Numbered from the stretch's first letter, positions 42,337 to 52,137 are shown. The stretch: DNA of 64,000 nt from UBA1568 sp964488025 (GCA_964488025.1 CAZATJ010000003.1:1-64000); one strand, 5' to 3'. A program made the numbers and translations. Notes: a model not told the origin generated them from the letters alone.

Positions 42337-43446
42337 TTACCCTTTTAGTGTAGAATGTTTGGAAATATTAAGCAATATTCCCATAGCCGCCAAGAGCACT
42401 GCCAGAGAGGTACCCCCATAACTAATGAAAGGAAGCGGGATACCCGTAAGCGGAATGAGCCCGGTGATGGCAGAAATGTTGATGAATGCCTGAAGTACCA
42501 CCCATGAAACGATACCGATAGCCAGCAGACGGCCGAACTCATCAGGAGCTCCCAACGCGATACGGACTCCCCTCCATGCCAAAAAGAGAAATAATCCGAC
42601 CACGATTACTGTTCCCATCAAACCGAGTTCTTCTCCTAAAATGGCGAAAACAGAGTCCGTAACCGGCTCTGGAAGATAATTGAATTTCTGGCGACTTTGC
42701 CCTAAACCGACCCCAAAAATTCCTCCCGAACCGATAGCCAAAAGTGCCTGAGTCATCTGATATCCGAAGCCCAAAGGATCGTGATCCGGATTCATAAAGA
42801 CAAGAAAACGCTGCATGCGGTAGGGAGCTACCTTTATCAAGATAAAGAGAAAAAGAAATCCGCCGGCAAACAACGAAAAAATATGCATGATGTTAGCACC
42901 AGAAGCGAAAAAAATAGCAAGCGAGATGAGAAAAATAAGGCCCAGCGTTCCAGTATCCGGCTGCTTGATAATGAGAAAGCCTACCACCGAAAGCAGTGCT
43001 AAAAACGGAACCAATCCCTCATAAAAATCCGAAGTTTTCTTTTGACCTCTGCCCGAAAGCCACGCCGAAAGATAGAGAATTATAGAGAACTTCATCACTT
43101 CCGAGGGCTGGAAAGAAAGTGGTCCGAGTTCAACCCAGCGCGCTGCCCCGTAGACCGTCGTCCCGAAACCAGGAATAAACACCAAAATAAGGAGGATAAG
43201 AGCGAGGATAAAAATAGGAACCACGAAACGCTGCCACACCCTGTAGTGAATTCTCTGAAAGATGTACAGAAGAACCAGTCCGACACCAAGCCCGAGCAAC
43301 TGCTGTTTCAAAAAATAGTAGTCGTCACCAAAACGCACTCTACCGTAGACTACTCCGGCGGAAGCAATCGTAATCAGTCCGATGCCGAGCAAAGTCAGTA
43401 GAACGAAAAAAAGGGAACGATCAAAGGTGAGTTTCTGTAGTTTCAT
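42337..43446 (-). CDS. ftsW: peptidoglycan polymerase FtsW (SEDS family)
   Basis: Membrane glycosyltransferase of the division septum; 369 aa, about ten helices. The loop FQPSEVMKFSIILYLSAWLS contains the family's PSE segment. Near the C-terminus are GLGQSRQKFNYLPEPVTDSVFAIL and GIPLPFISYGGTSL. The preferred start at 43446 overlaps the end of trmD by 26 nt. RodA is the close alternative; the mur cluster favours FtsW. Confidence 0.93.
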   Translation of the reverse strand: MKLQKLTFDRSLFFVLLTLLGIGLITIASAGVVYGRVRFGDDYYFLKQQLLGLGVGLVLLYIFQRIHYRVWQRFVVPIFILALILLILVFIPGFGTTVYGAARWVELGPLSFQPSEVMKFSIILYLSAWLSGRGQKKTSDFYEGLVPFLALLSVVGFLIIKQPDTGTLGLIFLISLAIFFASGANIMHIFSLFAGGFLFLFILIKVAPYRMQRFLVFMNPDHDPLGFGYQMTQALLAIGSGGIFGVGLGQSRQKFNYLPEPVTDSVFAILGEELGLMGTVIVVGLFLFLAWRGVRIALGAPDEFGRLLAIGIVSWVVLQAFINISAITGLIPLTGIPLPFISYGGTSLAVLLAAMGILLNISKHSTLKG

Positions 43447-44098
43447 TTTTCTTTGTTGATGTTTTTTGCCGCCATTTCTCAATCTCTCCGTGATGTCCAG
43501 AGAGAAGTACCTCTGGAACGCTCATTCCCTGCCAAACTTCGGGTTTGGTGTACTGGGGATGCTCGAGCGTGCCTAAAACCGAATGCGATTCCGTTTCGGC
43601 GCTCTCCGGATTACCGAGTACACCGGACACTAACCGTGAAACCGCGTCAACGACAACCATAGCTGGAAGTTCACCTCCCGTCAGAACAAACTCACCAATG
43701 GAAAGCTCTTCGTCAATCAGGTGAAGGGCGACACGCTCATCAACACCCTCATAACGCCCGCACAACAAAATCAGACGATCATAGCCAGCCAAACGTTTCA
43801 CGTCTTCTTGAGAAAGAATTTTCCCTTTGGCAGAAAAGAGAATGATCCGCGTGCTCACGTTGGGCACCAGCGATTTCACATGCTCAAGCGCTTCGGTAAT
43901 CGGCTCGACTTTGAGTACCATTCCAGCTCCACCACCATAGGGCGTGTCATCGACCGTCTTGTGCTTGTCGTGAGCAAAGTCGCGCAACTGGTGGGTATGA
44001 ATCGTTATCAGAGCTTTCTCTTGCGCCCGCTTCAGTATGGATACATCAAAATAAGAAGAAAAGCTTTCCGGAAAAAGGGATATGATATCAAAACGCAT
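43421..44098 (-). CDS. trmD: tRNA (guanine-37-N1) methyltransferase TrmD
   Basis: SPOUT methyltransferase preventing frameshifting; 225 aa from the conserved MRFDIISLFPESF. The AdoMet knot region LLCGRYEGVDERV, DEELSIGEFVLTGGELPAMVVVD and the C-terminal YTKPEVWQGMSVPEVLLSGHHGEIEKWR are intact. It usually lies in a ribosomal-protein operon (rpsP-rimM-trmD-rplS); here it overlaps ftsW at the head of the mur cluster. Confidence 0.96.
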   Translation of the reverse strand: MRFDIISLFPESFSSYFDVSILKRAQEKALITIHTHQLRDFAHDKHKTVDDTPYGGGAGMVLKVEPITEALEHVKSLVPNVSTRIILFSAKGKILSQEDVKRLAGYDRLILLCGRYEGVDERVALHLIDEELSIGEFVLTGGELPAMVVVDAVSRLVSGVLGNPESAETESHSVLGTLEHPQYTKPEVWQGMSVPEVLLSGHHGEIEKWRQKTSTKKNETTETHL

Positions 44099-44202
44099 AC
44101 GGGAAGAATAAAAGATGATGGATAAGCGATAAAAGACGGAATTTTTCTCCATCAATTATCATGTATCACATTTTCATTGTAGCACAGCCTATTTTTCCTT
44201 TA

Positions 44203-44240
44203 CAAAAAAGAAAAGACCACAAGAACGATGTCTCATGGTC
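44203..44240 (-). terminator. intrinsic terminator after the three-helix membrane protein
   Basis: GACCATGAGAC pairs (with GU pairs) to GTTCTTGTGGTC and is followed by TTTTCTTTTTT on the minus strand. Confidence 0.75.
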
Positions 44241-44253
44241 AAAAATCATCCGA

Positions 44254-44988
44254 TCACCCTCGGGTTGGGCGTGCCTGCAGCATAGACTTAGCTGCCAGAG
44301 AAGACTCTTGAAGGAGTGAATCTGGATTTTGTCGAAAGCCGACGTACACCCCCAGAAGCGACTCATGATCGGCTTTCGGAACGAGCCCCGCTTCCCTCCA
44401 GGACTGGTAGAACACCACCACCGCGTCGGTGGTTTCTTCAACTTGCCGTTGCCCGTAGAAATGAATTGGGAAGAAAAGCTTGGCCCGCTCTTCCGCTCCA
44501 GTGGTCGATAAGACCACTGAGAGAATCCGGCCACCGGAGACAAGGTGATTCCCCTTGTAGGGCGGCTCAGGACGATCTTCGATGGAACCGACCAACCGCT
44601 TCACGCCAGGGTGGGTAAAAAGTCGGCACTCCTCCAAATCACACCGATATTTCTTCTTATTTTCCGCCGTAACGAAATAGACGATGGCGATCTCGAGAAA
44701 CACGAGCCCCCCGAGCATCCAGACCCGCTCCGGCCATTGGAAGATGAAAAAAATCGGCGTAATAAGTACGGTGTTCACTGAAAGGAGCACGGATACCCGA
44801 AGGATACTTCGGGATGGAGAACTTGCTGCCAGCACCAGTGGCCTGAGAAAATTCTCGCTTCCCCGAAATTCTTCGTGGATATCAGTGATCTCAAAGCTAG
44901 GCAATCCGCTCATGTCCCATGTCCGCCAAAAGAGGAACAGGGTAAAAAGGACGAAAAACAGCAACAGCGCCGTCTCAGTTTCATTCAT
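44254..44988 (-). CDS. hypothetical membrane protein with soluble C-terminal domain
   Basis: 244 aa, unrecognised. One N-terminal helix (about 5-22) and two close together (about 65-105) are followed by a cytosolic domain of about 135 residues. AAGGAG eight bases before the ATG sets the start. With its own terminator it forms a self-contained unit between trmD and the DUF4012 gene. Codon and base use look more GC-rich than the neighbours. Confidence 0.68.
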   Translation of the reverse strand: MNETETALLLFFVLFTLFLFWRTWDMSGLPSFEITDIHEEFRGSENFLRPLVLAASSPSRSILRVSVLLSVNTVLITPIFFIFQWPERVWMLGGLVFLEIAIVYFVTAENKKKYRCDLEECRLFTHPGVKRLVGSIEDRPEPPYKGNHLVSGGRILSVVLSTTGAEERAKLFFPIHFYGQRQVEETTDAVVVFYQSWREAGLVPKADHESLLGVYVGFRQNPDSLLQESSLAAKSMLQARPTRG

Positions 44989-45054
44989 CGATCTTTCTCC
45001 TTGCGCCGGGGCGCATTTGGTCACAATTCAATTGGTAAAGAAAGTTTCACCGCC

Positions 45055-45117
45055 AAACAAAAAGGCAGTAGTGAAGGGGTATCGAAAACACATGCAGGAT
45101 ACCCCTTGGCTACTGCC
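45055..45117 (-). terminator. long hairpin terminator after the DUF4012 gene
   Basis: GGCAGTAG and CTACTGCC, then AAGGGGTATC and GATACCCCTT inside, form an 18-bp interrupted stem followed on the minus strand by TTTTTGTTT. Confidence 0.88.
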
Positions 45118-45160
45118 TCGAAGCGCCGTGGGAGGGACTTCGAAACAGACATCTCTCTTC

Positions 45161-46531
45161 TTACTCGACTTTGCTCAAAATAGTATTCCTGTTAAGGACA
45201 AATTCTTTCTGTTCCTTGGATCCGTCACTTTTGATGATCATCACCGAAACAGGCACATCATTCAGTCCTGGCTGCTTTTCTACTTTCAAATCATACCATG
45301 TCCGTTCAATATCTTTCGGAAGAGTATAACGCCATGTCACCGTCTTTTCGGTTCCAAGTGGAACATGAACCAGCGCCCCGAAATACCTCTTGTTCAAAAA
45401 CTCACCGAAAACCGGTTTAGTCGCGGTGTTCGTCTCTTCCAAAAGAAAACTCCCCTTCGGAACATAGACCCGAAGGAATGTCTGGTAGTCCTTGGTAAAC
45501 CAGTCTTTTTGTTTCGCAGTATGTTTATAGGTCACCGCGAGCGTCGCCTCCGGGATTTCTTTTGAAAGATCGACCGTATAAGCATAGGAACGCCTCATGA
45601 AATAATCGCTTTTAAAAGAGTTCAGATTGGCATCGACTAGGAGCAGATAGTCATCCTTCCAGTCGCCGTCAAGCCGCCCATCCCAACCAGAGGCAACCAC
45701 ATCAGCCTGTAAAGATTCATTCTTGAACAGAAGCTGCACATCCTTCCTGTGAAGGTCATCAAGGACGACTTTAAAGAGCTCATACTTCTTGGGGATGGAA
45801 AGCGTTTTGACTCGCTGTAAAATTTCCAATCCGAGAATACCCATGACCGACTTACGTTCACCGAATTCGATATTCTGTTTCAGATAGCCCTGCTCGACCT
45901 GGTATTCCAAATCGAGAATGGCATTGTCCTCGCCATAGGTTCCTGGATATCCTTCCAGTTCCACCGGCCCAGTTATCCGTAAAAATGAAGTGAGTACATT
46001 GGTCGTGATAGCAACAATGCCATCAAATTTTTCCTCTCCCTTTCCCATGTGATAGAACTCCTCGGCCCACTTGGCGTTTTCTGAAAAATCCGGGGAATAG
46101 TTGGAATCCCGCAATTTCCAGGAAGGGATATTGAGCGTTTCTTTCATCGGGTACGGCGGAGCGATAGTATCAGGAATGCGCCCATCAAAATTACCGGTAT
46201 CATGAACGGCAAAATGAGTAATGCTCCCGTCTCGGATTTTCAGGATCCCGAATGACCCAATAAATCCCCCTCCGGGTCGCAATTCCAGATTATTCTGAAA
46301 GAGAATGAGGAATATTTTTTCCTGACCGTCGGTATCAAGAAGCGAATCAGCCAGAGAAATAACCGTGCCGAGATCGGTCTTCATTTCCTGTTTCACCGGC
46401 AACAATCCAAGAAGACGCTTGAGGCTCTCCAGGCCATTGGTCCGCACTTCCCAAAAAACAAACCAACCAGTAAGAAAAACAACGGATACTGTGATGAAGG
46501 CGAACCAAAATTTCTTCGATAGCTGTTTCAT
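45161..46531 (-). CDS. DUF4012-family membrane-anchored surface protein
   Basis: 456 aa from MKQLSKKFWFAFITV. One N-terminal signal anchor (about 8-28) is followed by a large outside domain. The domain contains the DUF4012 hallmark LFQNNLELRPGGGFIGSFG, plus ITTNVLTSFLRITGPVELEGY. The family is common in CPR and actinobacterial polysaccharide loci and lies near LytR-CpsA-Psr-like functions; its reaction is unknown. First of the leftward-ending surface-polysaccharide genes here. Confidence 0.85.
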   Translation of the reverse strand: MKQLSKKFWFAFITVSVVFLTGWFVFWEVRTNGLESLKRLLGLLPVKQEMKTDLGTVISLADSLLDTDGQEKIFLILFQNNLELRPGGGFIGSFGILKIRDGSITHFAVHDTGNFDGRIPDTIAPPYPMKETLNIPSWKLRDSNYSPDFSENAKWAEEFYHMGKGEEKFDGIVAITTNVLTSFLRITGPVELEGYPGTYGEDNAILDLEYQVEQGYLKQNIEFGERKSVMGILGLEILQRVKTLSIPKKYELFKVVLDDLHRKDVQLLFKNESLQADVVASGWDGRLDGDWKDDYLLLVDANLNSFKSDYFMRRSYAYTVDLSKEIPEATLAVTYKHTAKQKDWFTKDYQTFLRVYVPKGSFLLEETNTATKPVFGEFLNKRYFGALVHVPLGTEKTVTWRYTLPKDIERTWYDLKVEKQPGLNDVPVSVMIIKSDGSKEQKEFVLNRNTILSKVE

Positions 46532-46594
46532 GATGATTGCAAAATGGATTATTACCAAACGAAGCGAGGCGAGTAAAATCAGGTTAAGTGCCCG

Positions 46595-47635
46595 TTATTT
46601 TCCCCCGGACAAAAGCTCATTCAGGCGCCGTTTGTATTCTTCGATAGTTGGTTCACCGGACTTGATTGATGCAGGCGGTACCGACGGTTCCGCTGCCACC
46701 GATTCCAGCAAAGGAGGAGCAATTTGTACTTCCTCAAATTCGAAGGGAAGGTTTTCCACGTCCATGCCAGGAAGCATCTTCTCGCTCTGTGACGAAGCGA
46801 CCGGAAGGTTCACCGGTGCCTGGGCCTTGGTAATCGGCGCGAGAATTTCCTCCCGGATCTGCTGTTCCTCATGCGATGATTCGAAAGACAACGCTTTCGG
46901 ACGGGTGGGCACAAATTTCCCCGGGTCGATGTACGGAACGGCAGCACCGACAGCAAAATCCTGGTACGGTTTTCCTGTCATTTCGGTTTCTGAGGAGGCA
47001 ATCCTCAGTGGAACGGCACGAAGCTGTTTTTTCCGAAAGAAAAAAGGCGTCACCGAAAGAAACAAGAAAAAAAGAACAGTCGCTCCGAAGGCGCTTCCGA
47101 GACTCGTGGCAGCATACCAGAGAGGCTGAGAAAGGGCCGGCTTGATGATGGTCTCATCCACGACGCGAAGATCGATATCGGTTTTTATATTATAGTAGAA
47201 TCCCGCCACAGAAAAAAGCGTCTTCACGGTCGCCTCAGCCAGACGTTTCGATTTTTCTTTGGTATCTTGTCGTGCCACCACGATAAGTACGCCGCTCTTC
47301 TCACTCCGCTTTACCGTCACAACCTCATTCCAGAGCGCCTTGCGCTTATCCTGTGAATAACCCTCGAAATCATCATCAATCAGATCATTTTCCGAAAGCA
47401 TCCGCTCATAGAATGAAAGATTGCTCGTCAATTCTGCAAAATTTTCCACAACCTGATCCGTAGCCGCACTCTGAGATTTTGCGATTGTCAGCACCCGCAC
47501 TTCCGCTTCATAAATACGAAAACTATCAAGCCAAAATAAAAAAGATGCCAAAGTCACAAAAAAAAGCGTCACAAAAAAAGAGCGCCGCCAGGCCGCATAA
47601 GGAGACAGGAGATTATTTACTCCGCGAAGACGCAT
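46595..47635 (-). CDS. Wzz-like polysaccharide chain-length protein
   Basis: 346 aa from MRLRGVNNLLSPYAAWR. Two membrane helices (about 20-37 and 180-202) flank an extracytoplasmic helical domain, which is the polysaccharide co-polymerase layout. A cytosolic tail of about 145 residues, Pro/Glu-rich, ends the protein; no kinase motif is present. The start overlaps the preceding glycosyltransferase gene by 23 nt. Confidence 0.75.
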   Translation of the reverse strand: MRLRGVNNLLSPYAAWRRSFFVTLFFVTLASFLFWLDSFRIYEAEVRVLTIAKSQSAATDQVVENFAELTSNLSFYERMLSENDLIDDDFEGYSQDKRKALWNEVVTVKRSEKSGVLIVVARQDTKEKSKRLAEATVKTLFSVAGFYYNIKTDIDLRVVDETIIKPALSQPLWYAATSLGSAFGATVLFFLFLSVTPFFFRKKQLRAVPLRIASSETEMTGKPYQDFAVGAAVPYIDPGKFVPTRPKALSFESSHEEQQIREEILAPITKAQAPVNLPVASSQSEKMLPGMDVENLPFEFEEVQIAPPLLESVAAEPSVPPASIKSGEPTIEEYKRRLNELLSGGK

Positions 47636-48776
47636 AGTGTTCTTTATAATTGTGTTCCATGGCATCCCGATAAACATCGAGTGTTTTCTTGGCAACTGCG
47701 TCCCAGCCGTAGTGTTCACTCACACGCTCCTGTGCCACCTTGCCAAGCGCTGCCACTTCGTCGCCACGATTGATAAAATAAGCCAGCTCTTTCTTCAAAC
47801 CATCAACATCCTTTACCGGAAAATAGGCACCCGTGTTGCTTACCGCTTCCCGATGCGGTTCGATGTCACTCACGAGCGGCATGAGTCCGTGTCCCATAGC
47901 CTCAAGAAGCGCCAGTGACAACCCTTCGTTTTCCGAGGGCTGTACATAAAGATAGGCGTGCGAATAGAGGGTTTCCATAGCCTTTCCTATCTGTTCCCCA
48001 ACCAGAAGAATATTGGGGCGGCCTTCGGCCAAGTGCCTCAAGAATTTTTCATACTCCTCAGTATTGGCATGGGTACCTACGATTACCAGCTTGAAATTAT
48101 TGGGAATCCTGTTGGTATCCTCGAGATCCCTAAATGCCTTAATAAGATAGTGCGTCCCTTTGTGCGGAACCAGACGATGCACAGCCAAAAGATAGCGCTT
48201 CGAACGAAGACCAAATTGATTGAGCGCTGCCGTATCTTCCTCAAAGGCCACTTCGGCACCGCTCGGAATAAACGTGACATCGCGCCCATACGCCTCTTTA
48301 ACGTAATCGACCAGCGTCTCGCTTGAGACAATCGTCCGTTCCGGAACACGACAGGTGATGTACTCGGCCACATGGAGAAAAGCTCTCGCCAGTACTCCCC
48401 ACTTCTGGTGAAAGTAGTCACGACTATGAAAGGTCGCTATGACATGTGCTTTCGGTTTGAGAAGGCGCGGAATGACTGAGAGTAGGCTCGGGCCGATCGA
48501 CTGGAAATGAATGATGTCGTATGAAACGAAAAGAGCGTGCACCGTCGCGGACAGCGTGTGCGTGATGGCATCGAGATGTTTGGTATTGATGCTCGGAACA
48601 TGCACGAGCTTGACACCGTCAAATTCATGGAGAGTCGCGCTCGTATAGTGTGAACGGACATACACGGTCACGTCGTGTCCCTGAGCCGCCAGCCGAGTCG
48701 CCAGTTTTTCGACGTGCTTCTCAACGCCACCAGAAACAGCAGGAATGCCTTTTTGTCCGATGAAAGCAATTCTCAT
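47613..48776 (-). CDS. GT4-family glycosyltransferase
   Basis: 387 aa, GT-B fold. The N-terminus GQKGIPAVSGGVEKHVEKLATRLAAQGHDV is the DUF1972/rhamnosyltransferase-type acceptor region. The donor site has VHRLVPHKGTHYLIKAF and, around the catalytic glutamates, YVQPSENEGLSLALLEAMGHG. Cytosolic or membrane-associated, probably extends a lipid-linked glycan. Coupled to the downstream Wzz-like gene. Confidence 0.9.
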   Translation of the reverse strand: MRIAFIGQKGIPAVSGGVEKHVEKLATRLAAQGHDVTVYVRSHYTSATLHEFDGVKLVHVPSINTKHLDAITHTLSATVHALFVSYDIIHFQSIGPSLLSVIPRLLKPKAHVIATFHSRDYFHQKWGVLARAFLHVAEYITCRVPERTIVSSETLVDYVKEAYGRDVTFIPSGAEVAFEEDTAALNQFGLRSKRYLLAVHRLVPHKGTHYLIKAFRDLEDTNRIPNNFKLVIVGTHANTEEYEKFLRHLAEGRPNILLVGEQIGKAMETLYSHAYLYVQPSENEGLSLALLEAMGHGLMPLVSDIEPHREAVSNTGAYFPVKDVDGLKKELAYFINRGDEVAALGKVAQERVSEHYGWDAVAKKTLDVYRDAMEHNYKEHYASSRSK

Positions 48777-48818
48777 AACTGCGTATGATTAAGGCTCAAG
48801 AAAGATCCGCCTCTCTAT

Positions 48819-49775
48819 TTAGAAACCACGCAGTATAGGGGAGGTGCCAGCAATGCTGTTTCCTTCGATACGGTTATCATTCACTCCGGTCCCCAGGATA
48901 ATTCCGCCAAAAGATTTCTGTCCGGCGACGGTACGAGCCACACGGGCGATACCATACCGGCCGTTGCCAATAAGATCAGCCTTTTTCAAGCCGAAATTTC
49001 CAGCAATGCCGTAGGCATTCACTTCGACGCCTTCGCGTTTGTTGTTTCGTATACTATTCGATTTGGTCCAGACGGAAGCCTGATCCAAAATGACTTTCAT
49101 CCCGCTTCCGGTATTATCGTTGATGCGATTCCCCTCAAGCCATGCTTCCATGCCGGCCGCAAAATCGATACCGTCGCTCCTGTTATGATGAATATTACTG
49201 TTGATGATAACGATATCGCGCTTTTCGGAAAAAATACCTGAACGCGCACTTTTCGAAATCTCGACGTCGTCGATCAGCGCCCGATGCTTCTTATCACGTG
49301 GTGCGGAATCGATATGGATACCATCGCGACCGCTCTCTTTGATTTTCACTTTGTAAATTTTTGCCTTGGCATTTTCGAGAATGCGCACGCCGTGACGTCC
49401 GCCCTGAATCGTGAGAAAATTCAGCTCCGTCTGATGCTTCATGGTGACAGTGGGCTGATCCTCATTATCTGCCTTGATGACGACATCGCCCATATCTTTT
49501 TTCTTTCCAAAAAGCTTCACGCCTTTCGGCAGAGTGATATTCTCCTTGTAAGTACCCTTACTAATATGGACATCAGTACCCTCTTTGGCATTTTTCAAAG
49601 CCTTGGAAATACTGTGATAGGGATGATTCGTGGTTCCCTCTTCGGAACCGTGAGCATTTTTGTCAACATAAATCTGCTTACTGCCACCAAAAACAATCAC
49701 CGGTACCGCAATCAGTACAGCGAATGAAAAACCGAGAATTACCTCTTTAGAGAGCCAAAAATTTCGAGATGACAT
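48819..49775 (-). CDS. surface protein with right-handed parallel beta-helix
   Basis: 318 aa. An N-terminal signal anchor (about 10-30) leads to YVDKNAHGSEEGTTNHPYHS, the DUF1565-type entry of NosD/pectate-lyase-like helices. About ten coils with GI/GV repeats follow (GGRHGVRI, SGRDGIHI, SARSGIFS, RSDGIDF). Could bind or cleave a polysaccharide, fitting its place in the glycan region; no catalytic residues are certain. Start chosen from the promoter position. Confidence 0.78.
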   Translation of the reverse strand: MSSRNFWLSKEVILGFSFAVLIAVPVIVFGGSKQIYVDKNAHGSEEGTTNHPYHSISKALKNAKEGTDVHISKGTYKENITLPKGVKLFGKKKDMGDVVIKADNEDQPTVTMKHQTELNFLTIQGGRHGVRILENAKAKIYKVKIKESGRDGIHIDSAPRDKKHRALIDDVEISKSARSGIFSEKRDIVIINSNIHHNRSDGIDFAAGMEAWLEGNRINDNTGSGMKVILDQASVWTKSNSIRNNKREGVEVNAYGIAGNFGLKKADLIGNGRYGIARVARTVAGQKSFGGIILGTGVNDNRIEGNSIAGTSPILRGF

Positions 49776-49806
49776 GCCTGGTAAAAGATGAATTTTTAGA
49801 CCTTTT

Positions 49807-49835
49807 ATCCTAGCAAACTTTGTGATCTTTGTCAA
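49807..49835 (-). promoter_or_regulatory. promoter of the beta-helix gene
   Basis: TTGACA (49835-49830), 17 nt, TAGGAT (49812-49807). It shares its -35 bases with the opposite promoter of the acyl-CoA synthetase gene. Confidence 0.85.
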
Positions 49836-49857
49836 GAGGTCAATTTTCCGCTAGAAT
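49829..49857 (+). promoter_or_regulatory. promoter of the acyl-CoA synthetase gene
   Basis: TTGTCA (49829-49834), 17 nt, TAGAAT (49852-49857). Six of its -35 positions are read on the other strand as TTGACA for the divergent promoter. Confidence 0.72.
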
Positions 49858-49972
49858 AGAGTTGTTCAAGCCTTTTTTACAGGATTTTCTGGAAAAAATT
49901 TTTCGTTTTTCCGTCCAGGAAAGATTCACTCCTGACTGAGGCTTGATTAAAACCAATATATTCTACAAATTT

Positions 49973-52078
49973 ATGCACCTTGAGTCTCTTTTTTCTCCTC
50001 ATTCCATTGCTGTCATCGGAGCCTCGACCAAGCCCGGAAGTGTCGGTAATAGTCTCACGGAAAATCTCCTCTCCTACGGATACGCAGGAAAAATATATCC
50101 CGTCAACCCGAAAACCGAAACTCTCTTCAACCTCCGTTGCTACAAAAACATCGGCGACATCAAAGATGAGGTTGACCTCGCCATCATCATCATTCCCGCC
50201 CTTGCTGTACCAGAGGCCCTGCGCGATGCTGGAAAAAAAGGCGTGCGAGCCGCTATCATTATCTCTTCTGGATTTAAGGAAACCGGCGAAACTGGAAAAA
50301 AACTTGAAAATGAAATCACTGATATAGCCAAACATTTTGACATCGCCCTTCTCGGTCCCAACTGTCTCGGATTCCTTCATCCAAAAATCGGACTCAACGC
50401 CTCCTTTGCCAAGGGTATGCCCGAACCGGGAAATATCGCTTTCTTCTCGCAAAGCGGCGCGCTCTGTACCGCGCTCCTCGATCTCACCGCCGGAAATCTC
50501 GGCTTCTCGTCTTTCGTGAGCGATGGAAACAAGAGTGTCTTGGGAGAAAATGAGCTACTTCGTCACTTCGCTTCCGACAAGGAGACGGCTGTCATCGGTT
50601 TTTATACCGAAGGTATAAGCGACGCCGAAAAAATAATCGAGACCGGAAAAGCTATTCTCTCGCGACCCGAACCAAAACCGGTGATCGCTCTCAAATCAGG
50701 TACGACTGTGGCCGGCACCCAGGCATCGAGTTCCCATACCGGAGCGCTCGCCGGAAGTGATGCTGCTTATCAGGCGCTTTTCAAACAGGCTCGCATCATT
50801 CGAGCGCATGATTTGGAAGCCCTTTCCGACCTACTCTCTGTTTTCTCTCAAAATCCCCTCCCGCAAGGAAAAAATATCGGTATCGTCACCAATGCCGGTG
50901 GCTTGGGAGTGCTCGCCACCGATGCTGCCGTACGGCACGGCCTGAACATCGCCGAACTTTCCCCAGAAACCAAGGAAAAGCTCCAGAGTCTGCCGGCAGC
51001 GGCTGGACATAACAACCCAGTCGATGTCTTGGGTGACGCCCTTGCTGACCGCTACCACTTGGCCATCGAAGCCCTCGCCACCGATCGCAAAGTTGACATG
51101 CTCCTCGTCATTGTCACTCCGCAAACCATGACTGAGGCCAAAAAAACAGCGGAAGTCATTGCCGATGCCAAGAACCACTCTGGTAAACCGGTCGTGGCCG
51201 TTTTTTCCGGCAAAGCCGCTTTTGAGGAGGGATTTTCGGTACTGAAAAAAAACCAGGTCGCTACCCTCGCTTACCCAGAAGCAGGCGCTAAAGCCTTATC
51301 TGCGCTGGCAAAAGTGGCAAACTGGCGAGCAAATCAATTGGCCACCCCTTTTATTTTTGATGACATCAATCAGGAAGATGCTAAAAAAATCATCGAGAAA
51401 GTGAAAAAAGAGAAACGAATCACCCTGTATGAAACGGAGGTCTGGGACATTCTTTCGGCCTACGGTTTCCGGTTTTTAAACAGTCTCACAGCATCAAGTA
51501 AAGAAGAAGCTGCTGAAAAGGCAAAGTTTTTTACCGGTCCCATGGCTCTCAAAATCATCTCACCCGATATCACTCACAAATCCGATGCCGGCGGAGTGCT
51601 CTTAAACGTGCTCCCTAGAGAAGCTAGTGAAAAATACACCGAGCTATTGAAACGTGTTCATGAAAAAGTGCCCTCAGCGCGCTTGGAAGGAGCGCTGATG
51701 GTAGAGATGGCACCTCAGGGTGGTCGAGAAATCATCCTCGGTATGAAGCATGAACCAGGATTAGGCAGGCTCATCATGGCCGGCTTAGGTGGCATCTTTG
51801 TGGAAACCTTCAAGGACGTTTCCTTCCGTTTCTGTCCCCTGACCGAAGAAGATGCGGAGGAGATGATTGGGGAACTAAAAAGTCTTCCGCTCCTAGCAGG
51901 GACGCGCGGTCAAGATGGTATCGACCTCGATGCCCTCGTGGCCACTATCGGCCGACTCTCACTGGTTATTCGTGACTTTCCAGAAATCGAGGAACTCGAT
52001 ATCAATCCGCTTCTCTGTTTCAAAAATGGTCCCTCTTTTCGCGTTCTCGATGCCCGAATCAGCCTGAAAAAAGAATAG
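49973..52078 (+). CDS. acd: ADP-forming acetate/acyl-CoA synthetase, fused alpha-beta
   Basis: Converts acyl-CoA, ADP and phosphate to acid, CoA and ATP: substrate-level ATP in fermenters. 701 aa. The CoA-binding Rossmann domain begins IAVIGASTKPGSVGN. The catalytic phosphohistidine is in SSSHTGALAGSD. The C-terminal ATP-grasp half contains PMALKIISPDITHKSDAGGV and EELDINPLL. The subunits are joined alpha then beta. Substrate (acetate or another acid) not determined. Confidence 0.93.
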   Translation: MHLESLFSPHSIAVIGASTKPGSVGNSLTENLLSYGYAGKIYPVNPKTETLFNLRCYKNIGDIKDEVDLAIIIIPALAVPEALRDAGKKGVRAAIIISSGFKETGETGKKLENEITDIAKHFDIALLGPNCLGFLHPKIGLNASFAKGMPEPGNIAFFSQSGALCTALLDLTAGNLGFSSFVSDGNKSVLGENELLRHFASDKETAVIGFYTEGISDAEKIIETGKAILSRPEPKPVIALKSGTTVAGTQASSSHTGALAGSDAAYQALFKQARIIRAHDLEALSDLLSVFSQNPLPQGKNIGIVTNAGGLGVLATDAAVRHGLNIAELSPETKEKLQSLPAAAGHNNPVDVLGDALADRYHLAIEALATDRKVDMLLVIVTPQTMTEAKKTAEVIADAKNHSGKPVVAVFSGKAAFEEGFSVLKKNQVATLAYPEAGAKALSALAKVANWRANQLATPFIFDDINQEDAKKIIEKVKKEKRITLYETEVWDILSAYGFRFLNSLTASSKEEAAEKAKFFTGPMALKIISPDITHKSDAGGVLLNVLPREASEKYTELLKRVHEKVPSARLEGALMVEMAPQGGREIILGMKHEPGLGRLIMAGLGGIFVETFKDVSFRFCPLTEEDAEEMIGELKSLPLLAGTRGQDGIDLDALVATIGRLSLVIRDFPEIEELDINPLLCFKNGPSFRVLDARISLKKE

Positions 52079-52085
52079 GAGAATT

Positions 52086-52118
52086 AAAAAAAACAGCCGA
52101 CCGAAGTTTCGGTGGCTG
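52086..52118 (-). terminator. intrinsic terminator after the 162-aa secreted protein gene
   Basis: CAGCC-CCGAA pairs with TTCGG-GGCTG, followed by eight T on the minus strand. Confidence 0.9.
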
Positions 52119-52137
52119 GCAGTGAGATGGTCTTCGG

